This document shows positions 1 to 6,647 of a stretch of 8,466 nucleotides of DNA, piece by piece. The notes below the pieces were generated by a model. The model was not told the origin of the DNA and searched no databases. It worked only from the letters and a program-made list of their open reading frames with translations. This DNA is from JADKCL01 sp031424495. GTDB lineage: Bacteria; Bacteroidota; Bacteroidia; J057; JADKCL01. The first letter of the stretch is position 1, and each line of letters opens with the position of its first letter. Location: contig JANPHP010000237.1 in NCBI GenBank assembly GCA_031424495.1, positions 1 through 8,466 on the forward strand. Reading direction: 5' to 3'. A program made the translations under genes and the position numbers.

Positions 1-25
1 ACGTGGGAAAGTAGGTCGCCGCCAC
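1..25 (+). rRNA. rrf: 5S ribosomal RNA, 3' end only
   Basis: The first bases match the conserved 3' part of bacterial 5S rRNA: a GTGGGAAAGTAGG block followed by TCGCCGCCAC, the 3' strand of the terminal helix. The rest of the gene lies before the window. The exact 3' end is uncertain by a few bases because the pairing 5' strand is not visible. A strong terminator follows within 15 bases, as expected at the end of an rRNA operon. Assigned from the conserved motif alone. Confidence 0.85.
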
Positions 26-38
26 TTTTTCATACACG

Positions 39-74
39 ACCCGTCCACAGTAATGTGGGCGGGTTTGTGCTTTT
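39..74 (+). terminator. Rho-independent terminator of the rRNA operon
   Basis: An 11-bp stem pairs 39-49 (ACCCGTCCACA) with 54-64 (TGTGGGCGGGT), with one G-T wobble and a GTAA tetraloop at 50-53. A T-rich run, interrupted by GTGC, ends in TTTT at 71-74. Position and orientation directly after the 5S end make it the terminator of the upstream rRNA transcript. Confidence 0.82.
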
Positions 75-906
75 ATACCCCCTGAGCGAAACAAACCGTA
101 CACGGGAACGACCGTAAAGCATCCGTCCCTGGCCTGAACGCGCGGCGATGCCTTCCAAATATCCTTAGATTGACTTGTGGTTCGCAAATTCCTGATCCAG
201 CCCGGAATAGACATGCCATTCCGCCAAAACCAACGCGGATCTCCCCAAGCAATGATTCAACATGCGGTCTATGCGCGCATTCAGAGTTTGGCTACCGTCG
301 TATCAATGTAAACGCTACAGTTTTGACTTGCTCGATTGCCGTTCCAACTTCATGGAACGGATCGTCTTTTATTGCCGAATCCGCTGGCCTGTATCAAATG
401 GCAATTGGAAAGCACACACACACACACACATATTCATCCAGATCAGTCTGGCCCGTGCCCCCATATAATGTTCCCCTTTTTGAGCCTGGCAACACACTAT
501 CTGATGGATTCTAAATCGTAGCAAGGATGGATCAGGTGACGACGCATTCCTTGGTTTCGTACCTGTCAGTCGATGCTCGCAAGCGGTGGGATCAAGCTAC
601 GCTAAGTCCATGCGGTCTCAGGAGATTGCCCTCTTAAGAGTTGAGGCATGTACAGTGATGCATTTCGACGATGGCATCTTGGTTCACGACCTGAACGGCA
701 TCTTGAGGTTTGTGCACGGAAAGGCTTTTCTGATGGGCTTAAGGTGTAAACATTACGTGTTTGACGCATTGCTCAATTGCTCGAACGATTCTTGTCTGGG
801 GCAAAAGGCAGCGGGACTAATCCAATACGAAATCAAACGACGGATTGATAGTACTATAATCAGATACTTCCCTATCCTACAGATTTGCTTGTTAGCCAAA
901 CCATAA
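75..906. other. Gene-poor spacer after the rRNA operon
   Basis: No gene can be supported here. Two plus-strand ORFs, 170-514 (114 codons) and 586-906 (106 codons), have odd compositions (many Cys, His, Ser and Pro in the first), no signal peptide, no recognisable domain and no clear ribosome binding site. A minus-strand frame I translated across 121-900 is broken by stops at about the chance rate. I found no tRNA-like cloverleaf and no insertion-sequence ends. What can be seen is a (CA)9 run at 413-430, a 9-bp direct repeat GGCATCTTG at 673-681 and 697-705 flanking a small inverted repeat (682-686 with 692-696), and a weak bulged hairpin near 104-129. It may be non-coding spacer, a badly decayed gene or an unannotated small RNA; the sequence does not decide. 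Confidence 0.6.
413..430. repeat. (CA)9 dinucleotide microsatellite
   Basis: Nine uninterrupted CA units. Tracts of this length are uncommon in bacterial genomes and prone to slippage. It lies in the gene-poor spacer, about 340 bases after the rRNA terminator, with no supported gene or promoter beside it, so a phase-variation role is not indicated. In the unsupported ORF 170-514 it would encode alternating His-Thr. Confidence 0.9.
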
Positions 907-946
907 AACAGCGATGGCCATTTCTTTCGAGATGGCCATCGCTGTT
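905..946 (-). terminator. Rho-independent terminator of the minus-strand operon
   Basis: Positions 907-924 pair with 929-946 to give an 18-bp stem (15 perfect pairs, then one G-T wobble and two more pairs) closed by a TTTC loop in plus-strand reading. On the minus strand the stem is followed by TTTTATGG, giving the U-run, and it starts about 33 bases after the stop codon of the large exported protein. On the plus strand only two or three T residues follow, so it should act mainly on the minus-strand transcript. Confidence 0.85.
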
Positions 947-979
947 GCTAGAAAGTTCCTTTTGCAGGATAATATTCGC

Positions 980-3900
980 TTACCGAATCAAGGTCACGCT
1001 GCCTTCGCGTTCCAAAACTTCTCCATCGTAGCCTACAACCCTGATTTTGTAGACATAGACTCCCTCTGGAGCCCCCTGTTTATTGACCATGCCATCCCAA
1101 CCTTGAGTAACCTCTTCTGAATGGAAAAGCAATTTGCCCCATCGATCAAAGACATCCATGTTAAAGGTCTCGACAAATTCCCCAAACGAAGAGAAGTAAT
1201 CGTTGAGTCCATCACCATTGGGCGTAAAAGCTGAAGGCACAAATAGCGTTGGCGGAAAGTTGACACACACCTCGTTGGATTGAGAATAATCTGCGCAGCC
1301 GTTTCCGTCTGAGATAGCATGAATTCGGTAGCAAAGGCGGGCTTTGTTGACCTCCGTATCTAAGAAATTCAAGGTATTCACGCTCACGCTTTGTAGGAAG
1401 GTCGATGGATAGCCGTCGACTGTTGGCGAGCTGCGCCAGATTTCATATCCCACCGGACCTACCCCCCAACCTACAAATGGAGTCCAATTCAGATCGCTGG
1501 AATAATCGACCGGATTAGCATTCAGCAATACCGTGCAAATTTCATCGGAGATAAGAGACTCCGTTCCGCAGCGATCCAGAACAGTCATGCGGTAGCAATA
1601 GCCATGATCATCGGGCTGTACACTTGCGTCAGCGTAGCTGGTGGCAGTTAGGTTGAAAAGGCTGTCCAGAACAACAAAGCTCGCTTCGTCATCTCGGCGG
1701 CGGTAGATCACAAAACCGACCACATCAGTTTCCACGGTTGCCTGCCAGGTAAGTGCAATGGCCGCATCATCATCCCCGACGCTTGCATTACAAAAGGTGA
1801 GCGCTGATGGTGGATTTTCGGTATGGCGTACCAAAACCGTATCGTGAACGGTATTGCTGACTCGGCAATCAAAGGTGTCGCGCCCAGTCATCACGATCAT
1901 AAATTGTTGGTTGGAGAGTTCACAAGGCACGGTCCAGCAGACAGTGCCTTGCAGCAGGCTATCCACTTGCGTAGTATAGGTGAGCACAGGTGCCGGCCCA
2001 GTAAAGGGTTGGCCGTTTGAATACAACACTTCCAACGTATAAGTGACTAAGGTTGGAACGACAGTGTCTAACAATTGAAAATCAAAGCAAAATTGGGCGT
2101 CGTCGCCGACTTCAATCTCCGTATTTCCTGGGAAATTAGGGCCAAGATCATGGCTGATCAAGGGTTTGGGCTTGATGGGCTCATCAACCCGAACATAAAT
2201 GGTGTCGAAATCAAAGTTGTGCTGCTGACAAGCGTTTTCTTGGTCTGCCTGCACGACAATTGTAATGAGCTGATCGACGCTTGGGCAACGTGGTGTCCAA
2301 CAAATTTGTCCAGCGATACTATCCGTGTTCCCAAAAACGGAATAGGTCACGGGATTATTCAAAATCAAACCACCAAACTGATCGAAGATCAATACACTAA
2401 AGGAAACATTCTCTCCAATCCCGTTGGACGTGTCGCGCACAATGAAATCAAAACAAAAGTTGTCATTTACATTCGCCAAAATCGTATCGCCGTTGGTCGG
2501 ATTTTGGAAGATGTCACTGGTCAGCAGTGGCGCTGGATTGTAGGGCGCCGTCACGCGCAGGTAGATCGTATCGCGATTGACATTGTTTGGGGGGCATCGC
2601 GCATCGTCGGTCCCCTTGATCACAAACATATAGATGCGGTCGAAATTGCAAAAGGTCTCCCAGCAGACCGTCCCAAACAAGGTGTCTCCGACGATATTGG
2701 TTGTGACGGTCTGTACCTGGCCCAGCATATTCCCCGAGGTATCTTGCAACAGGGCCTGCCCGATGAGGCTGCCACCGCCAAGGGTATCCACGACATAAAA
2801 GTCAAAACAGAAGTTTTGCTGCACATCGAGCACCAATGTATCGCCGTTGGATGGCAGCGAACCCACCGATGCTGCCACGACAGGCGGCGCAGAGATGGGT
2901 GGCAAGATCCGGACCCAAACCGTATCAAAGACAATATTGTAATTGGGGCAGTCATTGATGTCGCGCGCGCTGAAAATCATCGGCACAAGATTGCCCGCAT
3001 AGTTACACGATGGCTCCCAGCACACAGTTCCCGTGACAGGTGGATTGGGGCCGCTGACTGTGATGGTGGCGTAGGGAGGTGGGAACCCGCCATTGCCGCC
3101 AAAACTCACACTCAGGGGCGTGACGGCGATTACGCTTGGCGATACAGGGTCGGTGATGTCAAATGTGTAGCAAAATGACTGCCCAGCATTCACGATGATC
3201 GTGTCGTTGATGGTGTTAAGCCCGGTGAGATCGTGCGTGAGAACAGGAGGAGGACCTTGTGGAATACAGGCAATCACGTGAAACTGAAAATCGCGTTTGT
3301 TTTCACTCAGCAAAGCTCCATTGCGGTATTCCTTGACGGAAACGGCCACCACGTAAATGCCGTTGGTGGCTGGGAAGGCCTCAAGAAAACCTGTCGCAGG
3401 ATTGATGTTGGCATAACCACCGGGTCCAAACGGGTTCTGGGGGCCGTAGCCAGGTGCGTAGGTGACGCCCTGGTAAGGGGGCGGACCCATGTAGTTTGTC
3501 GGCAAGGTGTTGCTCAAGCTGGGCGGCAGGTTGCTTGTACATCCTCCCAAAGATTGTGCGCCGGTGCCCAGACCTTGGAAGTTGGTGCCCGTAAAGGGTA
3601 GCGCCAGCGAATAGACCAAGCTGTCGCCGTCAGGATCGGTGGCCGAGTAATCAAAATAATAGGGTTGATTGGCACAGAGGAAAATCGATGGGCTGTTGTT
3701 GAAAACGGGCATCGAGTTGCAACTGGCCAATGCAGATCCAGGCACATGCGCCAAAAAGGTAAGCCCTTCGCATTGTGGAGCTGCAAAATTGCTGATCACG
3801 TTGTTGCGGCAACAGCGCGTCCAAGCGATGTTGTAGCCAGAGGCGAGCGGAGGCAGTTGCACATTCAAATTGTAAGTACCGACCTCGACGCAGATGTCAT

Positions 3901-4204
3901 AAGGGGTCGCAACGCAAGAATTCCAATTCTCGGGCACAATTTCAGGTGTGTTGACAGGTGCATTCAGGTCGTAGGTCTGATATACAGTTCCGTCTCCTCT
4001 GAAGATGTACAAGATCAATGGATCGTCAAAAACTGCACCTGGATTTGCATTGAGGCAGTCACGGTACATTTTGAGTGTAATGCGATAGAGGTTGTTGCCG
4101 CTACAACTATAGTACAATTCAGCCCCTGCAATATGAGAAGCATGGCTCTTTTGGGCAGCCATGAGGGAGAGCAAGACGAATACAAGAAGAATGCTTTTTT
4201 TCAT
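980..4204 (-). CDS. Large exported repeat protein with gliding-motility type C-terminal (CHU_C, type B T9SS) domain
   Basis: A 1074-residue secreted protein, probably surface-displayed or released through type IX secretion; role likely adhesive or structural (inference). The ATG at 4204 is chosen over an upstream in-frame ATG at 4318 because it begins a clean signal peptide (MKKSILLVFVLLSLMAA, cleavage near residue 22 after Ser-His-Ala). Residues 23-312 form the N-terminal module often seen in Bacteroidota CHU_C proteins: HIAGAELYYSC, YRDC, TRCCRNN at 129-135, DPDGDSLVYSL at 190-200, GIYVVAVSVKEYRNG at 282-296. Residues 313-797 are four tandem four-cysteine repeats. Residues 798-893 and 895-985 resemble fibronectin type III domains. 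Residues 986-1074 are the sorting domain: FVPSAFTPNGDGLND, then VFDRWGKLLFHS, GWDG and GVYVYKIRV. No PorP/SprF-like partner is in the window. It lies 65 bp after the lipoprotein gene, probably co-transcribed; a promoter-like TGAATTTG (5 of 6 fixed bases of TAnnTTTG) at 4242-4235 could also start its own transcript. Family call firm, ligand unknown. Confidence 0.93.
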   Translation of the reverse strand: MKKSILLVFVLLSLMAAQKSHASHIAGAELYYSCSGNNLYRITLKMYRDCLNANPGAVFDDPLILYIFRGDGTVYQTYDLNAPVNTPEIVPENWNSCVATPYDICVEVGTYNLNVQLPPLASGYNIAWTRCCRNNVISNFAAPQCEGLTFLAHVPGSALASCNSMPVFNNSPSIFLCANQPYYFDYSATDPDGDSLVYSLALPFTGTNFQGLGTGAQSLGGCTSNLPPSLSNTLPTNYMGPPPYQGVTYAPGYGPQNPFGPGGYANINPATGFLEAFPATNGIYVVAVSVKEYRNGALLSENKRDFQFHVIACIPQGPPPVLTHDLTGLNTINDTIIVNAGQSFCYTFDITDPVSPSVIAVTPLSVSFGGNGGFPPPYATITVSGPNPPVTGTVCWEPSCNYAGNLVPMIFSARDINDCPNYNIVFDTVWVRILPPISAPPVVAASVGSLPSNGDTLVLDVQQNFCFDFYVVDTLGGGSLIGQALLQDTSGNMLGQVQTVTTNIVGDTLFGTVCWETFCNFDRIYMFVIKGTDDARCPPNNVNRDTIYLRVTAPYNPAPLLTSDIFQNPTNGDTILANVNDNFCFDFIVRDTSNGIGENVSFSVLIFDQFGGLILNNPVTYSVFGNTDSIAGQICWTPRCPSVDQLITIVVQADQENACQQHNFDFDTIYVRVDEPIKPKPLISHDLGPNFPGNTEIEVGDDAQFCFDFQLLDTVVPTLVTYTLEVLYSNGQPFTGPAPVLTYTTQVDSLLQGTVCWTVPCELSNQQFMIVMTGRDTFDCRVSNTVHDTVLVRHTENPPSALTFCNASVGDDDAAIALTWQATVETDVVGFVIYRRRDDEASFVVLDSLFNLTATSYADASVQPDDHGYCYRMTVLDRCGTESLISDEICTVLLNANPVDYSSDLNWTPFVGWGVGPVGYEIWRSSPTVDGYPSTFLQSVSVNTLNFLDTEVNKARLCYRIHAISDGNGCADYSQSNEVCVNFPPTLFVPSAFTPNGDGLNDYFSSFGEFVETFNMDVFDRWGKLLFHSEEVTQGWDGMVNKQGAPEGVYVYKIRVVGYDGEVLEREGSVTLIR
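1814..3268 (-). repeat. Four tandem ~120-residue four-cysteine repeats within the large exported protein
   Basis: Residues 313-436, 437-554, 555-676 and 677-797 share one pattern: an FC[FY]xF block followed by an acidic Asp, a G(T/Q)(V/I)CW block with a second Cys five residues later, a fourth Cys about 19 residues on, and a closing DT(V/I)xxR strand. Cysteines are 345/395/400/419, 466/514/519/537, 584/635/640/659 and 706/756/761/780, so the first Cys recurs every 118-122 residues. DNA identity is short, for example the 13-bp GTATCGCCGTTGG at 2484-2496 and 2838-2850, exactly 118 codons apart, so the copies are old and diverged. The constant spacing suggests two disulfides per beta-sandwich domain (inference). 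I do not recognise a named domain. Confidence 0.85.
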
Positions 4205-4269
4205 TTCAAATCCCTGTTGCGGGCCAAAACTGCTCAAATTCAATGCTATGATACATTCTAAAACGATGA

Positions 4270-4770
4270 TCAAGGATAATTTAACGGCTCCAAAATCTCC
4301 ATTTCTGAAACCACCCAAACGGTGGCCTTGCTAGCGAGGTGGAGGTAGATCACTGCCCCCTTGTCAAATGACGATGGGAGATCTGTCGGTGGTTGATCAA
4401 AAGGTTTGACCATCACAGGCCTGATCTCTCCGCGCGGATTGTTGGGTTGCCCAGGATAGACTTCAGCAAACTCCAACGTAAATGTCGTTACGCCCTCAGG
4501 CGCTGCGTGGTTGCGCAACCCATTCGCCAAATCTGGATAAACAACGCGATAGTCGGGAAGCCAACCTTTTTCACGATCACCAACCCATACTTTGTCGATT
4601 ACGACGGCTAGTGACTTGGATTTGGAAACGTAAACCTTGTAGTTTTTTCCGCCGCCTGAGCCTGCTGCACCGCCGTGCCACACCTGAGAGGTCGTCTTTT
4701 CGATGGTTGCCGAGCCTACACAGCCCGACATCCACAAAGCCAAAATTCCCAAGTAGATAATCCGCTTCAT
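4270..4770 (-). CDS. Small lipoprotein of unknown function
   Basis: A 166-residue protein starting MKRIIYLGILALWMSGC: two basic residues, a hydrophobic stretch and a lipobox (Met-Ser-Gly-Cys) with Cys17 as the predicted lipidated residue. An in-frame ATG three codons upstream (4779) and a longer start at 4815 exist; 4770 gives the most standard signal peptide. After Cys17 comes VGSATIEKT, without the acidic run linked to surface export in some Bacteroidota, so an inner-leaflet, periplasm-facing location is possible (inference). The mature part has a Gly-rich segment, GGAAGSGGGKNYKVYV (residues 33-48), a beta-rich middle (VVIDKVWVG, TFTLEFAEV) and an ending EPLNYP. From memory, short Bacteroidota lipoproteins with a Gly-Ser-Gly-rich motif followed by Asn-Tyr and a C-terminal Tyr-Pro recur as uncharacterised proteins; no function is known to me. 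It is the first gene of the minus-strand pair, 65 bp before the large T9SS protein, and is divergent from the S8 protease. Confidence 0.85.
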   Translation of the reverse strand: MKRIIYLGILALWMSGCVGSATIEKTTSQVWHGGAAGSGGGKNYKVYVSKSKSLAVVIDKVWVGDREKGWLPDYRVVYPDLANGLRNHAAPEGVTTFTLEFAEVYPGQPNNPRGEIRPVMVKPFDQPPTDLPSSFDKGAVIYLHLASKATVWVVSEMEILEPLNYP

Positions 4771-4885
4771 TTCCGACATTTGCACCGACCTACGATGGCG
4801 ATGTGTTACCTGCAAATTTGCGAAATTTCAACGCCATTTGGTATTATTTTTCCAGAATTCATTGCTTCAGTTCGCCTTACGACAC
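4771..4885. promoter_or_regulatory. Divergent intergenic region with candidate promoter for the S8 protease
   Basis: This 115-bp gap separates the start codons of the lipoprotein (minus) and protease (plus), so promoters for both are expected here or just inside the neighbouring 5' ends. On the plus strand TATTTTTC at 4845-4852 matches 5 of 6 fixed bases of the Bacteroidota -7 element TAnnTTTG; a TTTG at 4817-4820 lies 24 bases upstream, slightly far for the -33 element. Transcription would start near 4860, leaving a short leader of about 25 bases. No convincing Shine-Dalgarno precedes either ATG, which is normal in this phylum. The match is weak. Confidence 0.3.
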
Positions 4886-6484
4886 ATGAAAAAAACGCTG
4901 TTCTTGGTCATTCTTACGTTGTCTTGCTTTGCCGCGACGGCGCAGCCATTGTTGCCGACTGCTAACTATTGGGTTTTCTTCAAGGGAAAGGATTTGGGCA
5001 ATGATCCGCACAAAGATTTTGCACCCGAGGCGCTCGCAAGAAGAGCTCGGATGGGGATTCCGTTTCCCATGGTTGAGGACTTTGCAGTCACGCCAAAATA
5101 TATACAAACGGTCGCAACGGGCGTCGTTGAATTGCGGCATACTTTGCGTTGGTTCAATGCCGTGACGGTAACGGCAACGCCTCAGCAAATTGCTTGTATT
5201 CAGCAACTTCCATTTGTGCTTGAGGTTGCACCCATGGTTGAAATGGAGTCGCATTTGGCGGCGATGGAAGATGAGGAGCAAGCTGGTGACGACAGTACCA
5301 AGCTTCATAAGTTATTTGAAAATCAGCGCGAATTGGTGCATCAGCAAGCACTAGAGGATGCAGGACTCACGGGAAAAGGCATCCGCATTGCCATTTTTGA
5401 CGCAGGTTTTTCTGGAGCTGATACGCATACTGCATTTGCCCACCTTCACGCAAACCATCAGATCAAGGCCACCAAGGATTTTGTCGCACACAATGACGAT
5501 GTATATGCCCATAGCAACCACGGTACCGCTGTGCTCAGTTGCATCGCAGGCATGTATGAAGGCAAACGCATCGGAGCAGCAGTCGAGGCCGAATTTTTGC
5601 TTGCGCGCACGGAGCGCAATCTGCGTGAGCCTGCAAGTGAAGAGGACAATTGGATGGCAGCGATGGAATGGGCGGATCTTAATGGGGCAGACGTGATCAG
5701 CAGCTCGCTCGGCTACATCAAACGGTATACCTACAGCGACATGACCGGAAGCAAGACCCTCGTCGCGCGCGCAGCAGCGATGGGCGTGCGCAAGGGCATG
5801 CTCGTCGTCTTGAGCGCAGGGAATGAAGGCGGGAACAAATTTCATTTTGTCAGCACACCCGCCGATGCCGACTCAGTGCTGACCGTCGGGGCTTCCTATC
5901 CCATGATGGTTTACCGCATGCCTTTTTCCTCATTTGGCCCCAATTACAATGGCGTCATGAAACCAGAGATTTCTGGCCCCGGATATGTCCTTGCAGCCAA
6001 TAAAAAAGGGGCCTACAAGCCGATTGCAGGCACATCTTTTGCCTGTCCCATCGTCGCGGGCATGGCCGCATGTTTCATGCAGAAGTGGCACAATGAAACC
6101 AATATGCAGATCAAAAAACGCATCATGGAGGCGGGTAGCACCTATCCCTATTTTGATTATGGACTGGGTTATGGCGTCTTGGATGCACAAATCGCGTTGC
6201 AAGACGGTCCCGTGAGCCACAAGCCGACCTTTAAAGTCGAGCGCCGCAGCGATACACTCTGGGTCAAGATCGACCCCAAAGCCATGTATGCCGATTCTGC
6301 AAAATACAAAAGCGGCAAACCCTTCAGCTACCACTTCCGCAAAGGCGACGGATCGCTCACAAGCTTTAACACGGTGTTATTGGGGCAAAAAAATCTCAGA
6401 TTTGGACTGCCGAGCCCATCGCAAGGAGGTCTGAAAACAGAAATGTGGTTTCAGGGGTATTTGTGGCGCGAGGGGGAGGAATGA
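4886..6484 (+). CDS. Secreted subtilisin-like serine protease (peptidase family S8)
   Basis: A 532-residue exported endopeptidase. The ATG at 4886 is preferred to an upstream in-frame ATG at 4838 because it opens a typical signal peptide, MKKTLFLVILTLSCFAATAQ, likely cut after Ala19. Residues about 27-117 look like the propeptide domain of Bacteroidota S8 proteases: YWVFFKGKD, then an Arg-rich RRARMGIPF, and LRWFNAVTVTATPQQ to LPFVLEV. The catalytic domain runs from about 150 to 440, with Asp172 (IAIFDAGFSG), His212 (NHGTAVLS), oxyanion Asn313 (SAGNEGG) and Ser384 (GTSFACPIVAG), all present. Residues 441-532 form a short tail ending GYLWREGEE; it does not show the GVY-type ending of a type A T9SS sorting domain, so the protein may be periplasmic or leave by another signal. 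No frame downstream of the stop continues it. No clear terminator follows, and the S9 peptidase starts 163 bp later on the same strand. Likely role is extracellular or periplasmic protein breakdown; substrate unknown. Confidence 0.93.
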   Translation: MKKTLFLVILTLSCFAATAQPLLPTANYWVFFKGKDLGNDPHKDFAPEALARRARMGIPFPMVEDFAVTPKYIQTVATGVVELRHTLRWFNAVTVTATPQQIACIQQLPFVLEVAPMVEMESHLAAMEDEEQAGDDSTKLHKLFENQRELVHQQALEDAGLTGKGIRIAIFDAGFSGADTHTAFAHLHANHQIKATKDFVAHNDDVYAHSNHGTAVLSCIAGMYEGKRIGAAVEAEFLLARTERNLREPASEEDNWMAAMEWADLNGADVISSSLGYIKRYTYSDMTGSKTLVARAAAMGVRKGMLVVLSAGNEGGNKFHFVSTPADADSVLTVGASYPMMVYRMPFSSFGPNYNGVMKPEISGPGYVLAANKKGAYKPIAGTSFACPIVAGMAACFMQKWHNETNMQIKKRIMEAGSTYPYFDYGLGYGVLDAQIALQDGPVSHKPTFKVERRSDTLWVKIDPKAMYADSAKYKSGKPFSYHFRKGDGSLTSFNTVLLGQKNLRFGLPSPSQGGLKTEMWFQGYLWREGEE

Positions 6485-6647
6485 GGGCTGCGATTGTGAT
6501 TGCAAAAGCTTGACGCTGGACTGTTTTGATGCCTTTTCAACGAGCAGGGGATAATTGTCCTTTGATCGCCCACCACTTTCCGCAATCCCAACCCCCTTAC
6601 CCAGCCTGTTTTTTCCTATCTTGCCTATTCAATTGAAATTGCATCAC

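Noticed and set aside
170..514. A 114-codon plus-strand ORF spanning the (CA)9 tract
   Set aside because: Composition rich in Cys, His, Pro and Ser with a His-Thr run from the microsatellite; overlapping frames 262-468 and 336-521 are equally open. It looks like chance.
682..696. Short inverted repeat GTTCA-CGACC-TGAAC between two GGCATCTTG copies, considered as an operator or recombination site
   Set aside because: Arms of only 5 bp and a 9-bp direct repeat are expected by chance at this length, and no promoter or recombinase gene is nearby.
586..906. A 106-codon plus-strand ORF ending directly at the 907-946 hairpin
   Set aside because: No recognisable domain, signal peptide or convincing ribosome binding site, and unusual composition. 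Kept as a question in the spacer finding, not called as a gene.
2075..3178. A 367-codon plus-strand ORF opposite the repeat region of the large exported protein
   Set aside because: Its codons are exactly the reverse complements of the codons of the minus-strand gene, a frame that stays open when TTA, CTA and TCA are rare. It shows no domain, only mirrored copies of the repeat on the other strand.
3665..4261. A 198-codon plus-strand ORF opposite the start of the large exported protein
   Set aside because: It lies wholly across the well-supported N-terminal coding region of the minus-strand gene and shows no family features.
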